A stretch of 55,233 nt of DNA from an uncultured Oscillospiraceae bacterium (GTDB taxonomy: Bacteria; Bacillota; Clostridia; Oscillospirales; Acutalibacteraceae). Positions 7,691 to 16,377 of this stretch are shown piece by piece (position 1 is the first letter of the stretch; each line of letters starts with the position of its first letter). Where the stretch lies: assembly GCA_902478605.1 (NCBI GenBank), contig CABSLQ010000011.1:1-55233 (forward strand), read 5' to 3'. A program made the translations under genes and the position numbers. The notes below the pieces were generated by a model, which did not search any database, was not told the origin of the DNA, and was given only the letters and a program-made list of their open reading frames with translations.

Positions 7691-8284
7691 ATGGATTATA
7701 AAAAGGCGTTGGTGATAACGGGCCGAACGGTGACGGCGCTGCTGTTGGCGTTTGCGCTGCTGGTTTCGGCGTTTGCCGTTTTTTCGGTGCTGGCTTTTGA
7801 CCGGCCGGACGGGAAGGGCGTTTTCGGCCATAAATTTCTGCGCGTGACCTCCGACGCCATGACCGGTGCGATGGAAACCGGCGATGTGGCGGTGGTGGAG
7901 ACGGTGGATACCGCCCAGCTGCAGCCGGGTGACATCATTGCGTATAAGTCGATGGGACACGAGGACTACGGCGAAGTGATCTTTCGGCAGATCGAGGAGC
8001 CAATCACCTATGAAGGCGAGCCGGCCTTCCTGACCACCTCGCTCAAAACGGGCGAGACGGAGACGGCGCCCGCGCTCGCGGAGCGGGTGGTCGGCCGCTT
8101 TACGTCCGCACTGCCCCAGGCCGGTGCGTTTGCCAGCTTTCTGCGTACGCCGGGCGGGTATTGCCTGCTGATCCTGCTGCCGTATCTGTTGGTTTTGCTT
8201 GTGCTGGCCCTGCACACCGCCCTGCTGCTGGAAAAACGCCGGGCCGCGCAGGCGAATACCCCGCCGTCTCATGCCGGTGGATGA
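7691..8284 (+). CDS. signal peptidase I (S26B/SipW)-like protein, probably inactive
   Basis: A 197-residue protein with membrane segments at about 13-36 and 157-180 and an outside domain between them, the topology of SipW-type signal peptidases. Recognisable family phrases are QPGDIIAYK, ERVVGRF and a glycine-proline stretch before the last membrane segment. The catalytic box, normally SGSM-x-P, reads SDAMTG (54-59), so the serine preceding Met is Ala56. The usual basic residue in a THR-like motif after the GD-I-Y strand is also absent (EVIFRQIEE). I infer a non-catalytic relative. It has its own promoter and terminator. S24/S26-like regulators or other beta-barrel proteins are alternatives. 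Confidence 0.65.
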   Translation: MDYKKALVITGRTVTALLLAFALLVSAFAVFSVLAFDRPDGKGVFGHKFLRVTSDAMTGAMETGDVAVVETVDTAQLQPGDIIAYKSMGHEDYGEVIFRQIEEPITYEGEPAFLTTSLKTGETETAPALAERVVGRFTSALPQAGAFASFLRTPGGYCLLILLPYLLVLLVLALHTALLLEKRRAAQANTPPSHAGG

Positions 8285-8311
8285 AGCGCCGGTGCGCCGC
8301 ATTAACGATAT

Positions 8312-8338
8312 GCCCCGCCATTTGGCGGGGCTTTTTTT
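8312..8338 (+). terminator. rho-independent terminator
   Basis: GCCCCGCC (8312-8319), loop ATTT and GGCGGGGC (8324-8331), followed by seven T. It ends the single-gene transcript of the signal-peptidase-like protein. Confidence 0.85.
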
Positions 8339-8424
8339 ATGGCGAACGGGTGGCGGGCGGTCTGCATACATTGTCAGTGTAGAGAAATCCGATCCGCTCC
8401 GGCGGTTCGGGCAGAAAGGGACGA

Positions 8425-8655
8425 ATGATCTTGCAAAGCGTATATATTAACGTCAGCTCCGTCACCAATGCCATGCGCGGCAAGAATCTTCTGGAGCGCA
8501 ACGGCATACGCGGGGATATCCACCGTGCCGTGGACGAACAGGGAAACAACGGCTGCGGCTACCGCATACGGGTACGCGGCGATGCACAGCAGGCGATCGA
8601 CCTGCTTAAAGCGGCGGGGATTCGGGTGCTCGGCGTAACGGACGCCGCGGAATGA
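8425..8655 (+). CDS. DUF3343 protein, putative sulfur/selenium carrier
   Basis: A 76-residue soluble protein. DUF3343 proteins are short, TusA-adjacent proteins with a conserved cysteine and are described as putative Se/S carriers. Here Cys44 lies in NNGCGYRIRV. It is followed 38 bases later by a cysteine desulfurase, the expected partner, so a sulfur or selenium relay from cysteine is the likely job. The ATG at 8425 has AAAGGG about 4 bases upstream. Confidence 0.8.
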   Translation: MILQSVYINVSSVTNAMRGKNLLERNGIRGDIHRAVDEQGNNGCGYRIRVRGDAQQAIDLLKAAGIRVLGVTDAAE

Positions 8656-8693
8656 ACCGCCGTGCCATTACAGAAGGGAAAGGAGGTGGCATC

Positions 8694-9845
8694 ATGAATT
8701 ATTGGGATAACGCCGCGACCACCTGGCCAAAGCCCCAGCCGGTCCTCGACGCGGTGAACCGGGCGCTGACGCGCTACGGGGCGAATCCGGGCCGCGGCGG
8801 CCATGCGATGGGTATGGCCGCCTCACAGGAGATTTACCGCTGCCGTGAAACGGCGGCGCGCTTTTTTCATCTGGACAATCCCGGCGCCGTTGTGTTTACG
8901 CTCAACTGCACCATGGCGCTCAATATGGCAATAAAGGGCCTGCTGCGCACAAGCGGCCGGGTGGTGGTCTCCGACCTGGAGCACAACGCCGTCATGCGTC
9001 CGCTCCACGCCCTGTCGCCCGGCCGCCCCATCTACGATGTGGCTCCGGTGACGCTGGGGGACGATGACGCGACGGTGGAGGCCTTCCGCCGGTGCATCAC
9101 GCCCTTAACCCGCGCCATTGTATGCACCCATGCCTCCAATGTTTTCGGCGTACGGCTGCCTATCCGCCGTCTGGGTGCCCTTGCGCGGGAACACGGCATT
9201 GCCTTTGTGGTGGACGCCGCGCAGACGGCCGGCATTGTGCCCATCGATATGCAGGCGGACAACATCGATTTTCTCTGCGTGGCGGGACACAAAGGACTGT
9301 ACGGCCCGATGGGCACCGGCATGCTGCTGTGCAGCGAACGGTTTGCGATCCCGTCCTTTGTGGAAGGCGGGACGGGCAGCCAGTCGCTTCAGCTGGCGCA
9401 GCCGGACGAGCTGCCCGATCGGTTTGAAAGCGGCACGCCCAACACAGCGGGGATCTGCGGCCTGCGCGCGGGAATGGAATGGGTGGAGGCGCGCGGTCTG
9501 GCCGCCGTTTACCGGCAGGAGCTGCACCATGTGCAGACGATGTATGACGCCTTTTCCGGGATGCCCGGGGTGCAGATGTATACCCCGCGGCCGCAGGACG
9601 ACTGGTGTGTGCCGGTGCTGTCCATGAACATTGCAGGCCGGGCCAGCGTGGATGTAGGCGAGGCGCTCGACCGCCTGGGTGTGGCGGTGCGGGCGGGCCT
9701 GCACTGCGCACCCAGCGCACACCGCAAATTCGGTACTCTTCCCGCCGGTACGGTGCGGTTCGCCCCCTCATTCTTCACCACCCAGCAGGAAACGATGCAG
9801 GCGGTTGCCGCCGTGCGCCGCTGCCTGCAGACAGAGAAGCGGTAG
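8694..9845 (+). CDS. cysteine desulfurase (class V aminotransferase fold)
   Basis: A 383-residue PLP enzyme that should take sulfur (or selenium) from cysteine as a persulfide. It opens with YWDNAATTWPKP, typical of the class. The PLP-binding lysine is Lys200 in AGHKGLYGP, and the Asp-x-x-Gln contact is in VVDAAQTAG. The active-site cysteine is Cys338 in GLHCAPSAH. This is the SufS/Csd-like short type often found with DUF3343 in Clostridia, rather than IscS. The ATG at 8694 has AGGAGGT 6 bases upstream, which excludes the longer frame from 8652. It ends at a shared terminator (9948-9985). Confidence 0.9.
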   Translation: MNYWDNAATTWPKPQPVLDAVNRALTRYGANPGRGGHAMGMAASQEIYRCRETAARFFHLDNPGAVVFTLNCTMALNMAIKGLLRTSGRVVVSDLEHNAVMRPLHALSPGRPIYDVAPVTLGDDDATVEAFRRCITPLTRAIVCTHASNVFGVRLPIRRLGALAREHGIAFVVDAAQTAGIVPIDMQADNIDFLCVAGHKGLYGPMGTGMLLCSERFAIPSFVEGGTGSQSLQLAQPDELPDRFESGTPNTAGICGLRAGMEWVEARGLAAVYRQELHHVQTMYDAFSGMPGVQMYTPRPQDDWCVPVLSMNIAGRASVDVGEALDRLGVAVRAGLHCAPSAHRKFGTLPAGTVRFAPSFFTTQQETMQAVAAVRRCLQTEKR

Positions 9846-9947
9846 TGCCGCGCCGAACGGGCGGTACCGCCCGCGGGCACCAAACGAATTTCTCGAAACC
9901 GTTCGCAGAAATAAGCGCAAAACGTTTCACGACCATTTTGCACAAGT

Positions 9948-9985
9948 AAAAGCGGCCATCCGCCTCAGGACGGATGGCCGCTTTT
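9948..9985. terminator. bidirectional terminator
   Basis: Fifteen-base perfect arms AAAAGCGGCCATCCG (9948-9962) and its complement (9971-9985) around an 8-base loop. It separates the convergent desulfurase (+) and GH18 (-) genes. Confidence 0.85.
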
Positions 9986-10001
9986 GTTGCCATGCAGTGT
10001 A

Positions 10002-11021
10002 TCATTTTTCGGGCAGAGGAGAGCGAAGCGCTTCGTCCATCACACGCAGCAGCGTGTGCTCCTCGTCATAGGTGTATTCCCAAACCATGATGCCCGCGAT
10101 ACCGCTTTCGCGGACGAGGCGGCATTTCCAGCGCAGGGATTCCTCGTCGTCATAGGTGATGAAATTATCCCCATTGAACAGATAAGGGGCTTTTGCCGCA
10201 TCGTCCCAGTACCGGATGTAGCCGTTTTGGTTGACGTAATCCCGCATGAGCTGCGTATACCCGGGACCGTAGTCGCTGCCCTCACCGACATACGCATGCA
10301 GTCCGTGCTTCTCGTCCGGCACCTGCTTCCACTGGCGGGAATACCAGGCGGCGCCGATCAGAATTTTCTCCAGCGGAACGCCATGGCGGTGAAACACCTC
10401 GATGTTTTCGGCCGCGCTTCCCTCGGTCACTTTATCGGTGTCCATCGGATACGGACAGGCATGGTGCATGGTGTAGGGGGAGTTGGCGTTGATGTCATAG
10501 GTCATGATGTTGACATAATCCAGGTATTGCACCGACTGGGACAGCTCGGTGATCTCGAAATACCAGGTCTTGCAGCCCGCCGCAACCGACAGGGTGCGGT
10601 GGCCTTCCAGCTTATCCAGCTCTTCCCGCAGTGCCCGGAGCAGCACGGTATGCGCGTGCCGTTCGGCCGGGTCGCCGCTGACAGTCGGGTATTCCCAGTC
10701 CACGTCCAGCCCGTCGAAGCCGTAATTCCGCACGGCCGCGGCCAAGTGGGCGGCCAGAAGCCGGGCGTCGGCTTCGGTTTTGGTGCCGGCGGAAAAGCCG
10801 CCGTCGCTGCCGCTGGCCGTGGTAAGGATCAGACGGATTGCGGGATGGATCCGCCGGATTTCCTCCATCCGATCCAGATGGGTCAGTTCCTGGATAGAAA
10901 GGCTTGTGCCGTCCACCCGGCCAAAGCCAATATAGAGGATGTCCAGGCGGCGGATGTCGTCTTCCGTCAGCTGCGGAAGTCCCTTATTTGTACAATAGGT
11001 GGCCAAAAGCGGTTTCTTCAT
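10002..11021 (-). CDS. GH18 family glycosidase, cytoplasmic
   Basis: A 339-residue single-domain GH18 (beta/alpha)8 enzyme. The catalytic signature D-x-x-D-x-D-x-E is complete as DGLDVDWE (103-110), with Glu110 the acid. Other barrel strands read YIGFGRVDG, YVNIMTYDINA and GIMVWEYTYD. GH18 members cut beta-1,4 links next to N-acetylglucosamine (chitin or N-glycan cores). There is no signal peptide, so it should act on imported oligosaccharides. GAGGAG lies 7 bases before the ATG. It is divergent from the large transport locus, so both may be controlled from 11022-11510. Its secreted counterpart is at 28690. Confidence 0.9.
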   Translation of the reverse strand: MKKPLLATYCTNKGLPQLTEDDIRRLDILYIGFGRVDGTSLSIQELTHLDRMEEIRRIHPAIRLILTTASGSDGGFSAGTKTEADARLLAAHLAAAVRNYGFDGLDVDWEYPTVSGDPAERHAHTVLLRALREELDKLEGHRTLSVAAGCKTWYFEITELSQSVQYLDYVNIMTYDINANSPYTMHHACPYPMDTDKVTEGSAAENIEVFHRHGVPLEKILIGAAWYSRQWKQVPDEKHGLHAYVGEGSDYGPGYTQLMRDYVNQNGYIRYWDDAAKAPYLFNGDNFITYDDEESLRWKCRLVRESGIAGIMVWEYTYDEEHTLLRVMDEALRSPLPEK

Positions 11022-11143
11022 AGCAATTCTCCTCGTTTCTCACAATATGCTTCCGGCTTGGATAGGATGGGGCTTTTTATAAAGTTTGACCATTTTTCCT
11101 TTTTCGCCGTCCAAGCGGCCATTGGCAAAGAAATAGAAAAATG

Positions 11144-11185
11144 TTTCGCGTAATACAGGGCCAAGCCCTGTTCATATTAGCGAAA
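11144..11185 (-). promoter_or_regulatory. leader hairpin upstream of the GH18 gene
   Basis: TTTCGC (11144-11149), TAATA and CAGGGC, then a CAA loop, then GCCCTG, TATTA and GCGAAA (11180-11185). There is a single-base interruption on one side and four unpaired bases on the other. On the minus strand the hairpin is followed by a CATTTTTCT stretch, so it could be an attenuator in the GH18 leader or an operator. Confidence 0.4.
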
Positions 11186-11305
11186 AAAGGCAGTGAAGTC
11201 AATAGAATATACAATTTTTTTAGTATAGTGCTGTAGTAAAGCGAAAAATTAAAAATGGAAATAATTGGTAATAAAATGTTTTTTAAATTAATTTGTCAAA
11301 ATCTA

Positions 11306-11334
11306 TTGACAGAATAGCAGAAATAGCTCATAAT
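11306..11334 (+). promoter_or_regulatory. sigma-70 type promoter for the glycan locus
   Basis: TTGACA (11306-11311), 17 bases and CATAAT (11329-11334). It would give a leader of about 170 bases before the TTG start at 11511. It is the only strong promoter I see for the long gene run to 30264. Confidence 0.7.
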
Positions 11335-11510
11335 GAACAAAGAAAAACGATTCGCGCTGTATATGCCCGGCGTATAAGGTCAATTGGACGTTTCGCATGG
11401 ATCGAAACGGATCGAAAAGCGGAAAACGACCGGTTTTCTGCACGGATCCGGAGATTGTTTCGGTTTTCCTGCGCTGTTCGGCCAACACTTTATGAAGAGG
11501 TGACGGAGCA

Positions 11511-14399
11511 TTGAAAAAGCTTATCTCGACATTGGCGGCCCTTACCCTGGTGCTTTCTGCGGTGTCGGTCGGGGCCGGATGGCCGGCCGCCGCGCAGGAG
11601 AGCGACGTGAGCCAGCCGGACATGGAGGTCTCGGATGCCATCTCCTATGAAGCGTTTCTGGAGCAGTACGCTTCCGCCGTGCAGCCGGCCGAAACCATTC
11701 CGGTGGACATTTCCCAATTCACCGTGGAGGGCGCCGAAGCCAGTCTCCGGGAAAATTATCTGGGCAAGGAGGGCATTTCCCTCTATACCGGCGAGGAAGG
11801 AGCGGTTACCTTCACGGTGACGGTCCCCACCGCCGGGCTGTACGGGCTGCGGCTGGATTTTGTGGCGGAAAACCAGCGGGGTGCTTCGGTGGAAAGGCGG
11901 ATCCGCATCAACGGGGAATCGCAGCACCAGGATGCGGAAACGCTGGTGTTCAGCCGCCTGTATCAAGATGACCCGGACGGCCTGGGCGTGACGGACACCC
12001 AGGGGAACGATATCCGGCCGTCCCAGCTGGAGGTCCGCCAGTGGCAGGATAAGGAGTTCATCCGCGACTCGGAGGGCTACTACATAACGCCCCTTCTTTT
12101 CTATTTCCATGAAGGGGAAAACACCATCACCTTTGAGGCGACGAGCGAACCGCTGACCATCGCCAACCTCTGCCTGGCCAATGAGGAAGAACGGCCCACC
12201 TACGCACAGCTGCAGCAGGAGTATGCGCAGAAGGGCTATCAGGCGGCGGGAGATGAGCCGATTATCTTCCAGGGAGAATCGGCCGTGCTGAAATCGGATC
12301 CGGTGCTTTACCCGATTGTGGACAGGACCACCCCCACCACGATTCCGTATGAGAAGAATCTGCAGAAGCTCAATTCCATCGGCGGGTACCGCTGGCAGAA
12401 CCCGCGGCAGTTCATCATCTGGAACTTCCACGTGGAGAAGGAAGGGCTGTACACCCTCTACATCAAGGCCCGCCAGAATGTGACCCGCGGCGTGAAATCC
12501 AACCGGGCGATTTACATCGACGGCAGCATTCCCTGCAAAGAGATGGAAAACTACGAGGTCAGCTTCGACAGCAAGTGGCAGCTGCTCGAGGTGGGCGATG
12601 CGGACGGCGCCTTTCAGATTTACCTGACGCCCGGCGAGCATCAGCTCAAGATGGAAGTCACCCTGGGCGAGATGGCCCCCCGGATCAACGAGGTGCAGAC
12701 GATCCTCACCGAGCTCAACAGCATTTACACCACCATCATGATGATCACCGGATCCAAGCCGGATACCATGCGGGACTATTATCTGGATGAGCTGATCCCC
12801 GATGAGATTGCGCGCATGGGCGAGCTGGCCGACGAGCTGCAGACCATTGTGGACTGGTTCGTGGACTATACCGGCGGCAGCGGGCAGAACGTCTCCTCGC
12901 TGAACACGATGATCCGCCAGCTGCGGAAAATGAACACTAAGCCGGATGACATCGCGCGGAATCTGGATTATTTCAAAACCAACATCGGTTCCCTGGGCAC
13001 CTGGCTGAGCACCGTCCAGCAGCAGCCGCTGGAGATCGATTACCTGGCCTTTGTTTCGTCGCCCGACCCGGAGCTGCCGGCCACCAACGCCGGTTTCTTC
13101 CAGCAGGTCGGCTATGACATCAACCAGTTCATCCGCTCCTTTATCGACGATTACGCCAGCATCGGCAGCTCACAGGTGGTGGGGGCCGAACAGGAGGTCA
13201 TCAAGGTGTGGATGTCCACCGGACGCGATCAGGTGCAGTCACTGCGCAAGATCATCGACTCCTCCTTCACCACCCAGCACAATATCGGCGTGGAGCTGGA
13301 GCTGGTGACGGCGGCCGCGCTGCTGCCCGCCACGGTGGCCGGTATCGGCCCGGATGTGGCGCTCAACATGGCGGACAGCGAGCCCATCAACTACGCCATA
13401 CGAAACGCGGTCATCGATCTGACCCAGTTCCCCGATTTTGAGGAGGTGGCGGCCCGCTTCCTGCCGGAACGCCTGGTCCCGATGACCTTTGACGGCAAGG
13501 TGTACGGCCTGCCCGAAACTCAGACGTTTAACGTCCTGTTCTACCGCAAGGACGTGCTCAACGATATCGGGCTGAGCGTGCCGAACACCTGGGAGGACGT
13601 CATCGCCGCCATCCCGGTGCTGCAGAAGAACAACATGAGCTTTGCCATTCCGGCTTCCTCCACCACGACGCCGCAGGCGGGCGTCACCAGTTATTACATG
13701 ATGCTCTACCAACGGGGCGGGCAGCTGTACAAGGACGGCGGGAAATCCTCGGATATGGATTCGGAGGTCGGCCTGGCGGCCTTCCGGCAGTGGACCAACC
13801 TGTATGTGAACTACGATCTGCCGCAGGAATACAATTTCCTCGACCGTTTCCGCACCGGTGAATACCCGCTGATCATCGCGGACTTCACCAACTTCAACAG
13901 CCTGTCGGTGTCGGCCCCCGAAATCCGCGGCCTGTGGAGCTTCACCCTGCTGCCCGGCACCGTCAAGGAGGATGGAACCATCGACCGCAGCATGTCCTTC
14001 GCGGGAACCGACTGCTTCATCCTGGAGAGCTCGGACAATTACGAGGCGGCCTGGGAATTCCTGAAGTGGTGGACCGACGCCGAGGCACAGATCGAATACG
14101 GCAACGAGATGGAAAGCGTGCTGGGGGCTTCCGCCCGCCATCCCACCGCCAACCTGGAAGCCTTCGGGCAGATCGCGTGGAGCAATGAGCTGTATAACGT
14201 GCTCCGGGAGCAGATGATGTGGGGCCGGGGGGTGGAACAGGTTCCCGGTGCGTATTTCACCGGCCGTCATCTGGACAACGCCTTCCGGCAGGTGGTCATC
14301 AACGACAAGGACGCGAAGGAAACCCTGTTCGATTATGTTTACACCATCAACCAGGAGCTGACCGGCAAACGCCAGGAGTTTGGCCTCCCGGTGGATTGA
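11511..14399 (+). CDS. giant extracellular sugar-binding protein with carbohydrate-binding-like modules
   Basis: A 962-residue exported protein. It has a signal sequence (about 1-29) with no lipobox cysteine, then two jelly-roll-like modules (about 65-210 and 250-395, with phrases such as GLYGLRLDFVAENQRG and GLYTLYIKARQNV). A helical region (about 400-540) and a family-1-type solute-binding domain (about 560-950) follow. The last is recognisable from GKVYGLPETQTFNVLFYRKDVL, IPNTWEDV-like text and YEAAWEFLKWWTD. Ordinary binding proteins are 400-500 residues, so this is more than double. The start is TTG with GAGGTG about 8 bases upstream. Two permease genes follow directly, so it should feed that importer. 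It may stay in the membrane through an uncleaved N-terminus. Confidence 0.85.
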   Translation: MKKLISTLAALTLVLSAVSVGAGWPAAAQESDVSQPDMEVSDAISYEAFLEQYASAVQPAETIPVDISQFTVEGAEASLRENYLGKEGISLYTGEEGAVTFTVTVPTAGLYGLRLDFVAENQRGASVERRIRINGESQHQDAETLVFSRLYQDDPDGLGVTDTQGNDIRPSQLEVRQWQDKEFIRDSEGYYITPLLFYFHEGENTITFEATSEPLTIANLCLANEEERPTYAQLQQEYAQKGYQAAGDEPIIFQGESAVLKSDPVLYPIVDRTTPTTIPYEKNLQKLNSIGGYRWQNPRQFIIWNFHVEKEGLYTLYIKARQNVTRGVKSNRAIYIDGSIPCKEMENYEVSFDSKWQLLEVGDADGAFQIYLTPGEHQLKMEVTLGEMAPRINEVQTILTELNSIYTTIMMITGSKPDTMRDYYLDELIPDEIARMGELADELQTIVDWFVDYTGGSGQNVSSLNTMIRQLRKMNTKPDDIARNLDYFKTNIGSLGTWLSTVQQQPLEIDYLAFVSSPDPELPATNAGFFQQVGYDINQFIRSFIDDYASIGSSQVVGAEQEVIKVWMSTGRDQVQSLRKIIDSSFTTQHNIGVELELVTAAALLPATVAGIGPDVALNMADSEPINYAIRNAVIDLTQFPDFEEVAARFLPERLVPMTFDGKVYGLPETQTFNVLFYRKDVLNDIGLSVPNTWEDVIAAIPVLQKNNMSFAIPASSTTTPQAGVTSYYMMLYQRGGQLYKDGGKSSDMDSEVGLAAFRQWTNLYVNYDLPQEYNFLDRFRTGEYPLIIADFTNFNSLSVSAPEIRGLWSFTLLPGTVKEDGTIDRSMSFAGTDCFILESSDNYEAAWEFLKWWTDAEAQIEYGNEMESVLGASARHPTANLEAFGQIAWSNELYNVLREQMMWGRGVEQVPGAYFTGRHLDNAFRQVVINDKDAKETLFDYVYTINQELTGKRQEFGLPVD

Positions 14400-14466
14400 C
14401 CGGCCCGGTGCGGGACCGTAAGGAAAGGCCCGGAACTCAAAATATCGACGAAAGGTGCGTTGATGC

Positions 14467-15408
14467 ATGGCAAATTCGGTTGCGGCCAAGCCGGTCCGCA
14501 GACAAAGGTCCAGGCTTGCCTACAAATGCAGGCAGATCCGTTTGAACTGGGACGCCTATCTCTTTCTGCTGCCCTTTGCGCTGGTCTTTTGTTTGTTCAC
14601 GCTGGCGCCGGTTATCACCTCGCTGTGGTACAGCTTCACCTATTACAACATATTGGAGCCGGCTGAGTTCATCGGCTTTCAGAACTACATTAACCTGTTT
14701 CTCAACGACGAGGTGTTTCTGATCGCGCTGAAGAACACCTTCCTCATCGCGGCCATCACCGGCCCGGTGGGCTATCTGGCGTCGCTGCTGCTGGCCTGGT
14801 TCATCAATGAGCTGAACCCCACGCTGCGTTCCATCATGGTGACGGTATTTTATGCGCCGTCGATCTCGGGCGCCGCGTACCTTATCTGGACGATTATCTT
14901 CAACGGCGACACCTATGGCTACGCCAATGCGATGCTGCTCAACCTGGGCTTAATCACCGAGCCGATCCAGTGGCTGACCGACACCAACTATATGATGTTT
15001 GTCGTCATTCTGGTGCAGCTGTGGATGAGCCTGGGTGCCGGCTTCCTGTCCTTTGTCGCCGGCTTCCAGACACTGGATAAATCCCAGTATGAGGCCGGGT
15101 ATATCGACGGCATTTCCAACCGCTGGCAGGAGCTCTGGTTTATCACGCTGCCGTCCATGAAGCCGCAGCTGATGTTCGGTGCGGTCATGTCGATCACCTC
15201 TTCCTTCGCCGTGGGCGATATCACCGTGCAGCTGTGCGGCAACCCCAGCACCGACTATGCGGTGCATACAGTGGTCAATCACCTGACCGATTACGGCGGC
15301 GTCCGGTTTGATATGGGCTATGCCTGCGCAATCGCCAGTATCCTCTTCATCTCGATGATTGTGCTTAATGAGGTTATTCAGAAATTATTAAGCAAGGTGG
15401 GGACATAA
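14467..15408 (+). CDS. ABC sugar permease, MalF/LplB type
   Basis: A 313-residue inner-membrane permease with about six membrane segments. The cytoplasmic loop that docks the ATPase (EAA loop) reads EAGYIDGISNRWQELWFIT, with the following P. The basic N-terminus (RRQRSRLAYKCRQIR) is typical of Gram-positive family members. It lies 67 bases after the giant binding protein and 3 bases before its partner permease, so the three form one importer. No ATPase gene is present anywhere in the window, so a shared MsmX-type ATPase encoded elsewhere is inferred. GAAAGGTG lies about 10 bases before the ATG. Confidence 0.92.
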   Translation: MANSVAAKPVRRQRSRLAYKCRQIRLNWDAYLFLLPFALVFCLFTLAPVITSLWYSFTYYNILEPAEFIGFQNYINLFLNDEVFLIALKNTFLIAAITGPVGYLASLLLAWFINELNPTLRSIMVTVFYAPSISGAAYLIWTIIFNGDTYGYANAMLLNLGLITEPIQWLTDTNYMMFVVILVQLWMSLGAGFLSFVAGFQTLDKSQYEAGYIDGISNRWQELWFITLPSMKPQLMFGAVMSITSSFAVGDITVQLCGNPSTDYAVHTVVNHLTDYGGVRFDMGYACAIASILFISMIVLNEVIQKLLSKVGT

Positions 15409-15411
15409 AGG

Positions 15412-16317
15412 ATGGACGCTGTAAATGCCAAAAAGATGCGAACAGCCAAGGTGAAAAGGCGGCGCCGCGGCGCCAGATCGCGTCTGGCCCGCTCGCTGGG
15501 CGGGGATATCTTCAACATCGTGCTGCTGGTGATTGTGGGATTTTTCATGATCATCCCGCTGGTGTATACCGTGTGCAATGCCTTCAAGCCGCTGGATGAG
15601 CTGTTCATTTTTCCGCCGCATATCCTGGTGGAAAATCCAACCCTGGACAACTTTGGCGATCTGTCGCTGTTGATGAGCGAATCCTGGGTTCCCTTCTCCC
15701 GCTACATATTCAATACGGTGTTCATCACGGCGGTGGCGATTCTGGGGCATGTGATTGTCGCCTCCATGGCGGCGTATGTTCTGGAGAAGCGGCAGTTCCC
15801 CGGCGGCAAGGCCTTTTTCAAGCTAGTGGTGACCACCCTGATGTTCACCACGGCGGTCACGCAGATTCCCAGCTTCATCATCATGACCAAGCTCGGCTGG
15901 GTGGATACCTATACGTCCATCATCATCCCGGCCTTCGGCGCGCCCATCGGCTTGTATCTGATGAAGCAGTTCATGTCCGGCATTCCGGATTCCCTTCTGG
16001 AAGCCGCCAAGATCGACGGCTCCAGCGAGTGGCGGACCTTCTGGACCATCGTCATGCCGAACGTCAAGCCGGCATGGCTGACGCTGATCATTTTCTCCAT
16101 ACAGACGCTGTGGGGCACAACCGGCGGTGTGTACATTTTCAGCGAAGAGAAGAAAACCCTGTCCTACGCCATGAGCCAGATTGTGGCGGGCGGCGTGGCC
16201 CGCGCCGGCGCCGGTGCGGCGGTGGGCGTCATCATGATGATTGTGCCGATTACGGTGTTCATCGTGTCGCAGCGCAATATCATTCAGACGATGGCCTCCT
16301 CCGGCATGAAAGACTGA
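15412..16317 (+). CDS. ABC sugar permease, MalG/AraQ type
   Basis: A 301-residue permease with six membrane segments and the EAA loop EAAKIDGSSEWRTFWTIV followed by MP. It partners the preceding permease; only 3 bases separate them and AGGTGGGG inside the upstream gene serves as ribosome site. The N-terminus is unusually basic (KVKRRRRGARSRLARS). The C-terminal QRNIIQTMASSGMKD is the usual end of sugar-type permeases of the carbohydrate uptake family 1. Confidence 0.92.
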   Translation: MDAVNAKKMRTAKVKRRRRGARSRLARSLGGDIFNIVLLVIVGFFMIIPLVYTVCNAFKPLDELFIFPPHILVENPTLDNFGDLSLLMSESWVPFSRYIFNTVFITAVAILGHVIVASMAAYVLEKRQFPGGKAFFKLVVTTLMFTTAVTQIPSFIIMTKLGWVDTYTSIIIPAFGAPIGLYLMKQFMSGIPDSLLEAAKIDGSSEWRTFWTIVMPNVKPAWLTLIIFSIQTLWGTTGGVYIFSEEKKTLSYAMSQIVAGGVARAGAGAAVGVIMMIVPITVFIVSQRNIIQTMASSGMKD

Positions 16318-16377
16318 GGCGGATGCCTCCTCTGCTTTCAGACATTTGGGCGGAATATGCCACAAAGGGGTTTGGAT

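Larger units (their letters stand above)
11022..11510. promoter_or_regulatory. divergent control region between GH18 and the glycan locus
   Basis: A 489-base gene-free stretch, AT-rich in its middle (about 11190-11340). It holds a long imperfect dyad at 11144-11185, back-to-back -35 boxes TGTCAA-N6-TTGACA at 11294-11311, and the plus promoter at 11306-11334. Near 11397-11420 there are two GATCGAAA direct repeats, and an inverted GAAAAC/GTTTTC pair follows. No convincing gene was found. One 73-codon frame here begins upstream of the predicted transcription start and was rejected. Confidence 0.6.

Noticed and set aside
11293..11514. A 73-codon plus-strand frame starting at TTG and ending in a short overlap with the giant binding protein
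   Set aside because: It begins upstream of the predicted -10 of the promoter and has no ribosome site. Its composition is that of the AT-rich control region.
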